14,717 nt of DNA, from NCBI GenBank assembly GCA_004151065.3, contig NWUY0300021118.1, positions 25,429 through 40,145 on the forward strand, given 5' to 3'. Shown here piece by piece: positions 8,350-14,717 of this stretch. The notes beneath the pieces are model-generated. The model saw only the letters and a program-made list of their open reading frames with translations. It ran no database searches and was not told where the DNA came from. Positions within the stretch are counted from its first letter, which is position 1. Each line of letters begins with the position of its first letter. Origin of the DNA: Larix sibirica. Lineage: Eukaryota > Streptophyta > Pinopsida > Pinales > Pinaceae. Made by a program: the position numbers and the translations under genes.

Positions 8350-9314
8350 TTTATGAATTTTCGCTGCTTAGTAAAATGACTCACACTGGAAATAATTTTT
8401 TCAAAAATTACTAGTGCATAATTGATAATGCGGATCTTAATTTTCTGTATTGGATGTACCATTCTACAAATTCAATTTATGATTCTTTGTACAAAATCAA
8501 TTTTTGAAAGGAATCTGTTTCAAAAATTGTTTTATGGCAGTCGTACTGCTGTACGAAGTCCGGACCATGGGTAGTGGCCAAAAAGGACATTCAAAATTGG
8601 CGGCAACTTCTCTTTTTTTCTCCTTTAAAAAAAACTGTTTAGAAAAAAATGGCGGCTAGGCTTGACTAGACAGATTGGGCATGAAATCAATGCTTGGCTT
8701 GATTTTCATCTTTACAGCTGCATGATTGGCGTCAATTTGGAAAACTAGCGGCTCCATTAATAAAAAAATCCAATCCTTATTTTATCTATGGTGGTGGCTG
8801 GTATGCAAAATCGTGGTTTCTTTTGCGGCTCAACTAAACAATGAACATGGATGGTGGCTTCCAATTATGCAGTGGTTCTAGTAATCAGATGGTGGCATCT
8901 GCTGTGGCGGCTTGCCCCCATTTTATTTATTTATTTTAACAATCCACTAGAGATAAAAGACGGTGTCTTCTATTCTTTTAAATCGAGGCTAGCAGAGTGG
9001 CAGTTGGTGTTTTGGACAGATTCTTCAACGACTCCTCTTAGTGATGGCAATCTTTACGCTTGCTCTTGACTTTGCTATCTAGTGGTTCCCTTCTCTCTAC
9101 ACAACCCCTTTTATCAAAACCCTACTAATCATGATCAGACTTCTTCAGCACTTTGTGGCCGCTTTAATCCATGGAGGTGGATTGAATGCTAAACAATCTA
9201 AGACAAACTCAAAAATTCCTTACTCCTTAACTAATCACGCCCTTCTAAATCTCCAGATCATCTTGCAATGCAAGAGAAGGGCATACTTAGCAAATTAGTC
9301 TAAGGTATTCTCAC
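8350..9314 (-). other. Internal region of the LTR element without recognised coding
   Basis: This stretch lies between the primer-binding site and the coding-like segment. On both strands the open frames are short (for example 8851-9069 on +) and match nothing known. No RT, integrase or gag zinc-knuckle motif (CxxCxxxxHxxxxC) was seen. It would act as leader or packaged RNA in the living element, by inference. Confidence 0.5.
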
Positions 9315-9326
9315 GCTCTGATACCA
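9315..9326 (-). promoter_or_regulatory. Primer-binding site (initiator Met tRNA)
   Basis: The - strand reads TGGTATCAGAGC directly after the 5' LTR. This is complementary to the 3' end of plant initiator methionine tRNA and is the usual site for starting minus-strand DNA in plant LTR retrotransposons. All twelve bases fit the usual plant consensus. Confidence 0.9.
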
Positions 9327-9565
9327 TATTTCAAAAAAAAGAAGCGAGAAACCCTAGATAGGGTTACATCACCGAACACATGAGAGCTCACTAACACAGT
9401 ACAATATTATTATGATACAGTACGACATTACATTGAGGGTCCTTGCTCTTATAAAGAGTTTGAGTGACCAAAACCCTAATTGACCAAAACCCTAATACAT
9501 AAATTCTAACATTTAACCTAAGTTACTTAGTGACTTTATTACATATGTAGCCTTATATCTTAACA
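9327..9565 (-). repeat. 5' LTR of the non-autonomous element (239 bp)
   Basis: Read on the - strand it opens TGTTAAGATATAAGGC and ends just before the primer-binding site at 9326. It contains a TATA-like TTATAAGAG, and near its end the near-palindrome AACCCTATCTAGGGTTT. It carries about 40 bases (around 9475-9518) absent from the other LTR, which include two AAACCCTAA-type motifs in the + reading. It is followed on the right by the target duplication ATAAG (9566-9570). Confidence 0.9.
9446..9458 (-). promoter_or_regulatory. TATA-like box in the 5' LTR
   Basis: The 13 bases CTCTTATAAAGAG are nearly palindromic and contain TATAA on both strands. The same word is conserved in the 3' LTR (7592-7604), while the flanking bases differ. 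It lies roughly 105-120 bases after the LTR start, and transcription would run into the internal region. The role is inferred from position and sequence only. Confidence 0.55.
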
Positions 9566-9570
9566 ATAAG

Positions 9571-10165
9571 AGTGGGTACGATGCTAATTTTAATTTCCGT
9601 TGATTGTATGTAAATGCTTTTAAATGGCTATTCCCAACAAATCAGTGGATTGTTGTGGAAGAATCATGATTGAAGGAGTTTCCAGTAGTGAGAGATTCAT
9701 GATGAGGCTAAGAGGGAGTTTCCCATAACATAAGTCTGAATCCATAGGCATTCTAATGTTGGTGAAAATAATCGATGGGTGCCTTGGCATGAGGATAGAG
9801 AACACAAGTTTACCAAGAGAGATTATCATATTATAGTGCATTGCGTTCTGTTATGTTAGAAATAAGAATGTATTCAAGCTGCTAGATGGATATGGCATCG
9901 GATCTATTATTGTTTGTGCTAATTGTTGGCATATAAAACACATTGCAAATGAAACATTTCAGTATGACTGCAAATAAAACATTGTTTGAATCCATTGATG
10001 GTGCCGAAACATTTCAGTATGACTGCAGTCTTATGATGAATAGTGATGGTGATGAAACATTGAATCCAACGATGAAGAGTGTTTGAGTCCACTATACATG
10101 ATATGAGAAATCAAATTTCCTTATGAGTAATAAGTTACCTCCTCCTCTTTCTCTACACAGTAGAT
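9571..10165. other. Unassigned spacer with a 22-bp direct repeat
   Basis: No gene was recognised. A perfect 22-base direct repeat starting GAAACATTTCAGTATGACTG occurs at 9951-9972 and 10006-10027, spaced 55 bases, with further shorter GAAACATT words nearby (10056). The 73-codon open frame at 9841-9620 on the - strand shows no similarity and is probably chance. Confidence 0.5.
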
Positions 10166-10621
10166 CAATTGCTCTACCTCCTTTGATCACTTTACCTCTA
10201 AATTCTCAAGAGATCCTCTTATTTAGTAATGGTGGTGTTTTTTCTCTCTCGTTTCTTGTATGCAAAACCTAGAGACTTTGTTTCTCATTCCATTTTTGTT
10301 TCTCGTTCTGTTTCCCATTTCTCATTTCTGGTAACATAGGATATATGTCTAGGGTGTGGAAAGGGAGAAGTGGAGATAAAGTGAAGCATACAACCACATC
10401 AGATCCTCTACCTCCTTTGATCACTTTACCTCTAGATTCTCAAGAGATCCTCTTATTTAGTAGTGGTGGTGTATTTTCTCTCTTCTTGTTTCTTGTATGC
10501 AAAACCTAGAGACTTTGTTTCTCGTTCCATTTCCCATTTCTCGTTTCTGGTAACATAGGATATAGGTCGAGGGTGTGGAAAGGGAGAAATGGAGATAAAG
10601 TGAAGCATACAACCACATCAG
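10166..10621. repeat. Tandem duplication, unit about 234 bp
   Basis: CTCTACCTCCTTTGATCAC starts at 10172 and again at 10406, and both copies run on to AAGTGAAGCATACAACCACA and end with CATCAG. Copy 2 is shorter, mainly through loss of a short TTTTTGTTTCTCGTTCTG-type segment within a T-rich run. Identity is clearly higher than in the 1225-1853 duplication, so this one is younger. There are no credible coding frames. The repeat has a pyrimidine-rich first half and a purine-rich second half. Confidence 0.9.
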
Positions 10622-10639
10622 GGGAGTAAAACTAGAAAA

Positions 10640-10899
10640 CAGCAAGAGTTGGCATTCTAAGACGGCCAGGTAGAGGGAATGACCATGGAAACTTCAAGGA
10701 TGATGCACCTCAAAGACAAGTTACTGAAAGCTAATCCAGCCGATATGTGTAGTCCAGAGCTTCTTTGTACTGCATTATAGATCTTGCCTCGTTACGTTTT
10801 CCTTTGTATCTTAGAATATTGCATTGGATGTAAGCCTTTCCATCCCATAGGCCAAATGACCTCATGAATGTTTTAAGAAAATTCAATTCAATTCAATTC
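10640..10899 (+). mobile_element. LINE 3'-end fragment, + strand
   Basis: The segment GGATGTAAGCCTTTCCATCC followed by CATAGGCCAAATGACCTCATGAATG (10828-10870) matches, in inverted orientation, the 3' end of the LINE at 11443-12827 (GGATGTAACCTCTCCATCCC, then CATAGACCATTTGGC). It ends in four copies of AATTC (10880-10899), as a simple-repeat tail. Only the non-coding 3' part appears present. The left limit is uncertain because the upstream part shows no protein similarity. Confidence 0.6.
10880..10899 (+). repeat. AATTC x4 microsatellite
   Basis: Four exact tandem copies of AATTC. It directly follows the LINE-like 3' end and may be the element's tail rather than an independent microsatellite. 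Confidence 0.9.
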
Positions 10900-11442
10900 T
10901 TTCCCTTTTTTGTACTTTCTAAAACAATATTACTGTAGCAACCAAGGTTGTATGACACTAGAGCAGATTGTACTGTAGGAAATCGTTTAGCAAAAAAGCA
11001 AGTTGTACAACAAAAAGTTATACAACTAGAAAAATGTAGGCCATATAGAAGAAGAGTAGGGTGTACCATAGAAAATGTAGGTCATAAAACAAAACACGAT
11101 CTCTCACTTAAAGAAATTTGAAAACAGACTGGTGTACAAGTGTATATTAAGAGTGAACTGTACAAGTCCAGTTAACCGTATAGGTCCTTACAAGGCTGAT
11201 GTATAATTTGGGACTTACATGGTAAATGGTATAGTAGCTCGCATAGTAGATCTATAGTGTTGACTTTGCTCAAAAGGAATTTTTTTTTTAATTAATATTG
11301 AGAGAAAACGGAAAGACATTCTTGAAAAGATGATGCAAACTCCATTGTACAGGTGAACATCAAAGAAAACCAGGATGAGAACCAAAATGAAGCTATGAGG
11401 CCAAATACTACAAGCACACGACAAAGGAGTAGAGAATAGCAT
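10900..11442. other. Unassigned AT-rich spacer
   Basis: No gene or element was recognised. Several TTGTAC, GTACAA and AATGTAGG words recur between 10920 and 11180. The overlapping open frames on the - strand (11215-11474) are hydrophobic but match nothing and include a T/A-rich run, so they are treated as chance. Confidence 0.45.
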
Positions 11443-11625
11443 ATAATATATTTATTAAATGTCCACAAAGCCAAATGGTCTATGGGATGGAGAGGTTACA
11501 TCCTAAGGAGATGATGCCTTTGTAGAAGGTAACACAAAAGTAAGTGCAAAAATAAAAAAAAGATGTGCTAAAGAGGGGGAATAGGATGCCATGGAGGGCA
11601 CATCCTGTACAAGTCCACATGTCAC

Positions 11626-11990
11626 TTAGGACGACCCGTGTTGGGAAGGGTCAGGCCCTCCAGCTTGGCAATCCCTTACTAGCTTGTCCCTTTTCTGCAA
11701 CATTCTCGAGGCCCTTCGAATATTCTCTTCTGGGTGGCTTCTCTGGAAAGGAATTGACCAGCTTACATCTTCCAACCATGGTCCTCTTCCGATGCTGCTA
11801 TTGCCCTCACAATGAAGCAAGAAGTGCTGTTCAGTGTCTACTTCTGCTGATCCACATGCTATGCATGTTCTGTCACCCTACTTCTCCTTGGGCTCCTTTC
11901 ACCTGCAATCTAGCATTGTAACTCATGCGGCGCTGTTCTTAACTGGGCCATTTGTGTTTCTCCCTCCAAGGCATGTTAAACTTCAGGCAT
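11626..11990 (-). pseudogene. LINE zf-RVT domain remnant
   Basis: The - strand reads YNARLQVKGAQGEVGDRTC, CIACG (CxxC at 11865-11854) and EQHFLLHCEG (His and Cys ligands, about 11829-11803), continuing into an open frame to 11626 that begins LLHCEGNSSIGRGPWLEDVS. This is the CxxC...HFLxxC arrangement of the zf-RVT domain at the end of LINE ORF2, with all visible metal-ligand residues kept, unlike the copy near 5311. The stretch just upstream (about 11940) has an in-frame stop. Confidence 0.8.
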
Positions 11991-12389
11991 TCTTGGATTG
12001 ATTTCACTTGTTGGGTTGAATTGGTCAATGTAGCATTGCTGTTTTTTATGCCTTCTTGTACCTTGTCCCTTGTAACATGGCTGCATGTGTTTCTTTTATT
12101 CCATCCTGTCTACTGGGCAGTCTTCTTCCTCTATGCCCCACCCTTTAGCCAATTTATGCAGCATAGTTACCATGTTCTCTTTTGTCTCTACAGGACTTGC
12201 TGATTTTACTAGGGATTCTCTTGCTGTCCATTTCAGCCACTTTCTCTATATATAGGATTAGTCTCCTCACCACATCTAATTCAATAGGGTAAAGGCTTGT
12301 TTCCAACAATGCTATTTTGTATGGGGTTGAGGCATTTTAAATGCAGAAATGATGACACTAAATGTTTCTGTGCTCTTTCTATATGGTTC

Positions 12390-12780
12390 CGTCTGTTTTT
12401 TGAGATGCTAGGTCCCCATATCTCTTAACCATATAGAATATTGCAAGCGTACATAAGAGAGAACTGATGATTCTCCAATCCCACTTTTTTGCTTATCTGC
12501 ATCTGTTTTGTAGCAGGTATACAGCCTTACATCCGCCCTGCGCCTCTTTCTTGTGCATCCTTTCAGCCCAACCTTTTGTTGAACTCTAGGCGTAAGTATT
12601 TATAGTTTTCTATTATCTCCAATAGCTCGTTTTGGAATGCTATTTGGATCTAGTTTGGTTTCCATTTGAGGAAAAATATGATAACTTTATTTGATCTGTG
12701 TTTACCTACATTCCAATGTCCATGCAAAATGACTACAGTCCCTGTAAATGTGCTTGGAGACTGTGAAAGGGAGAATGCTC
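12390..12780 (-). pseudogene. LINE RT C-terminal (thumb/connection) remnant
   Basis: The segment VNTDQIKVIIF corresponds to the VNxxKTKxMxF strand that follows the catalytic motif in plant LINE RTs. YLRLEFNKRLG corresponds to the following YLGxxF turn, and ILYGxEIWG to the conserved LYGxExW motif. They lie in this order over about 350 bases with at least two stops or frameshifts between them (for example a stop after NKRLG). The encoded fragment cannot act as an enzyme. Confidence 0.75.
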
Positions 12781-12827
12781 TTTGAAAGGTTGCATCTTCT
12801 CATTACTCATTAACACATTTATAATAC

Positions 12828-13640
12828 AATAGCATTCCTGTGCCGCTGAGGATTTAACAAAAAATAGGCTTTCATGACTTTAGCCTAAAATAGGCTAGCC
12901 TAACAAGAAAATTGACACGAGTTGCACTAAAAATAACTTATTGTTAGAGAATAAAAAAAGTACTTTTAGTGCTCCTCAATAACAATGTCCACTCATCAAT
13001 GAGAATGTAACCTTTCATATCAGTGTACAACTTCAATCGATTAAATGCCTGTTGATAATGTACATCCTCAATCCCATAAGTCTTATTGGGATTTGATATG
13101 GACCTAAATAGTTTCACAGGAAAACTGGAATTCTTGATACAGTTGCTCTGAAGGATGCAAAAAGACAAAACTATCAAACCTGAATGAAGTTGCTTACAAA
13201 ATACAACTACCATCATACATCAAGATGCAACAACCTTTCACATTAGTTTCTTATAGAAGACTCGGTCCTAATATGATAAGGTACTACCAAACTATGTAAT
13301 TGAGGAAGAAATAGAACAAGAAACACATGCTTCAATAAGAGAATTGGTCATTCTGATTAGTTCTCATGGGAAACGGGTCATGCATTAATGACTTACTCTA
13401 CATAGATAGTCTCAAAAATGATATTTCATATGTTGGACTATGAAAGCTCCCCAAAGCTTAAATAAAACATATCAGGGTCAAGAGAGCTCTAAATGAATAG
13501 TTCACAAGGCATAATACTTGATAAGGTTTTGCAAATGGGGTAACAAGTTAAGTGGGCTGGACTATTGTAATGACCTAACCTAGCATGAACTGGCTAGGAG
13601 GGTTATTATCCGATGGAAATTCCCGCCAAGATATTTAAAG
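12828..13640. other. Unassigned spacer with an exon-like antisense ORF
   Basis: The main object is an open frame on the - strand (13216-12944, 90 codons). Inside it, a candidate acceptor TTTTTGCATCCTTCAG precedes a protein-like stretch, KLFRSISNPNKTYGIEDVHY, then QQAFNRLKLYTDMKG. A possible donor GAAAG|GTTACA is weak. I do not recognise a family. The text TAGGCT occurs three times around 12866-12900. Nothing else was seen. Confidence 0.35.
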
Positions 13641-14290
13641 AGATTCAAAATCAAAATACAATACAATTTAGCAACGGACTTATCACATACTTAAAGTTCC
13701 TTGCATCGATGAAGATTAGCCACCAATGCAAACCAATGCTCTGATGCAGAACTATCAATTTGGGGGAAATCACACCTAAGGGTTGAATTTCCACCCAACC
13801 AATACCACACTTGGAACAAAGTGATGCCCCCTGAGTAGGGCTTAAGTTCATTGATAATATAGACAACACTCCGTAATTCTACTTAAGTCAACTTACTCTA
13901 TCCAACAAATGACAACAATGGGTTAGAAATCCAATTGAACACAACAATGGTGGTGGAGAGGCCTTGGGTTTTGCAACACCCCCATACCTCTGAAGGTTTT
14001 GGTGTGCAAGAACACTTCTATTCGTGCTCCTACTCAGTACCTTTAGCAGTTGCGTTCTTCTCCTAATTAATGCTAGGCTTAGTGTTGGGCCTTAGTACCC
14101 CTCTCAAGTTATGTATACCCCTAGCCTCCTCTTGCCCACTTAGACAACGTTGTAGCAGTTTTCAGAGTGCACCCTCAAATCACATATCAGTAACCATATT
14201 CTGTTTCTCAAGGCAACAACTAACAAATATCCATCCCCTCACTTAAGGCAATGTTCCTCTTTTCTATTCCCCCCAAAAGGAAACAACTCT
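13641..14290. other. Unassigned spacer
   Basis: No gene was recognised on either strand. The 72-codon frame at 13869-13651 (- strand) has no known similarity. GCTCTGATGCAG near 13738 looks a little like a primer-binding site (GCTCTGATACCA) but differs in the last four bases, and no LTR pair was seen around it. The sequence has the look of old LTR-element DNA but this cannot be shown from the text. Confidence 0.4.
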
Positions 14291-14367
14291 TTTCCAAGAA
14301 AGCCTTTTGGCATTGTCACTTACCTTTCCAAGAAAGCCTTTTGGCATTGTCACTCACCTTTCCAAGA
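14291..14367. repeat. 34-bp tandem repeat, about 2.3 copies
   Basis: The unit TTTCCAAGAAAGCCTTTTGG + CATTGTCACTTACC occupies 14291-14324. It repeats at 14325-14358 with one difference (CACTCACC for CACTTACC) and starts a third time at 14359 (TTTCCAAGA). The unit is not a multiple of three, so the open frame running through it (14251-14436) is probably accidental. Confidence 0.95.
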
Positions 14368-14717
14368 TTATTTACTATAGGCGAAAAATGCTCGGGGCAA
14401 AATTGGATTAGGGGTATTACTAAGGTCATAAAATAGATGTTTGGTGAATTAAACCCAACCCCCTTGGGCCGTAACCCCTAAATCAGCAAAGGAACCATTT
14501 CTCAAGCGTTCTAGATAAATATTTCCCTTCCCAATCTCACAAGGCAGTAGTTTCTAAGCTATCTATCCTCATTGAGCAAAAGTCCTTTCTCTTGGGTTTG
14601 ATTTCCACCAATGTTATTAGAACCGGACTAGTCATTGAACCGATGGACCCCAAAAATTGGAAACTAGTCAGAACTGGAAAAAATGGTTAACCAAAAAATA
14701 CATAAAATATTCAAATT
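14368..14717. other. Unassigned right end
   Basis: No gene was seen. From about 14613 the text AACCGGACTAGTCATTGAAC, followed by CGATGG, then AACTAGTCAGAACTGG and GGTTAACC, resembles the end of a dispersed repeat rich in AACCGG-type words, cut by the window end. The family is unknown to me. Confidence 0.35.

Larger units (their letters stand above)
7470..9565 (-). mobile_element. Small non-autonomous LTR retrotransposon
   Basis: It has two direct LTRs (7470-7669 and 9327-9565) and a 5-bp target duplication ATAAG at 7465-7469 and 9566-9570. A primer-binding site TGGTATCAGAGC on the - strand abuts the 5' LTR, and a G-rich polypurine tract abuts the 3' LTR. These signals orient the element on the - strand. 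Total length is about 2.1 kb with an internal region of about 1.66 kb. No gag, protease, RT, RNase H or integrase similarity was seen, so it would have depended on enzymes from another element. LTRs start TGTTAAGATATAAGG and end in AATA rather than the usual CA. By eye they differ at about one base in ten plus a 40-bp indel, so insertion is not recent. It is longer than a typical TRIM. Confidence 0.9.
11443..12827 (-). mobile_element. 5'-truncated non-LTR retrotransposon (LINE)
   Basis: On the - strand the element reads the RT palm end/thumb, then connection, zf-RVT domain and a 3' untranslated end. Landmarks are SFCMDIGM then VNTDQIKVIIF (about 12750-12680), YLRLEFNKRLG (about 12610-12570), then ILYG.EIWGPSI (about 12445-12405), and RTCIACGSAEVDTEQHFLLH (about 11868-11809). 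These follow the order seen in plant LINE ORF2. Stops and frameshifts make it a pseudogene. The catalytic part of RT is missing, which fits normal 5' truncation. The word AATAGCAT occurs at 11435-11442 and 12828-12835 and could be a target duplication, which would set the ends given here; this is tentative. Confidence 0.85.

Noticed and set aside
9353-9370. Interstitial telomere repeat
   Set aside because: Only single inverted AAACCCTA words are present, not a tandem array, and they belong to the LTR.
11565-12203. Open frames on the + strand across the second LINE
   Set aside because: They are shadows of the - strand LINE ORF2 remnant, whose motifs (CxxC, HFLLHC, LYGxEIWG) are clear.
13730-13750. 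Primer-binding-site-like GCTCTGATGCAG as evidence of a second LTR element
   Set aside because: Four terminal bases do not fit the initiator-tRNA consensus as expected, and no LTR pair or target duplication was found nearby.
1-14717. CRISPR array, tRNA or rRNA gene, or bacterial-type operon
   Set aside because: No regularly spaced repeats with unique spacers, no cloverleaf-like sequence and no compact gene cluster were seen; the gene structure is eukaryotic.

Overview
This window looks like intronic and intergenic DNA from a large, repeat-rich plant nuclear genome. It is AT-rich, its one recognisable host gene is split by GT-AG introns, and the rest is mostly decayed retrotransposons and local duplications. 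A gymnosperm such as a conifer is my best guess, because a large retroelement-filled intron fits that group. This is inference from architecture; no marker in the sequence settles it.

Host gene: three consecutive internal exons on the + strand (2186-2470, 3676-4024, 4170-4322) encode the C-terminal half of a plant protein that joins an N-terminal class-3 lipase domain to a C-terminal P-loop NTPase-like domain (Arabidopsis At3g07400-type, named from memory). The reading frame is intact across all three exons. The first exons (lipase domain) lie left of the window. The next downstream exon is not found in the remaining 10.4 kb.

Layout: 1-2185 is the upstream flank, presumably intron, with a 39-bp direct repeat and a diverged tandem duplication of about 315 bp (1225-1853). 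2186-4322 is the exon cluster. About 4600-6230 is a decayed non-LTR retrotransposon (LINE) on the - strand with reverse transcriptase and zf-RVT remnants. 6231-7464 is unassigned. 7470-9565 is a small non-autonomous LTR retrotransposon on the - strand with two LTRs, an initiator-Met tRNA primer site, a G-rich polypurine tract and a perfect 5-bp target duplication; it has no gag or pol. 9571-10165 is unassigned. 10166-10621 is a tandem duplication of about 234 bp. About 10640-10899 looks like the 3' end of a third LINE on the + strand with an AATTC tail. About 11443-12827 is a 5'-truncated LINE on the - strand. 12828-14717 is unassigned apart from a 34-bp tandem repeat and a weak exon-like antisense ORF.

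If the host gene continues to the right, everything from 4323 on is inside one intron and the retroelements are passengers in it. I saw no CRISPR array, tRNA, rRNA, bacterial operon or clearly new system. The most informative objects are the structurally complete non-autonomous LTR element, with telo-box-like motifs in its LTRs and possible captured coding sequence, and the lipase/P-loop gene whose Walker A motif is cut by an intron.
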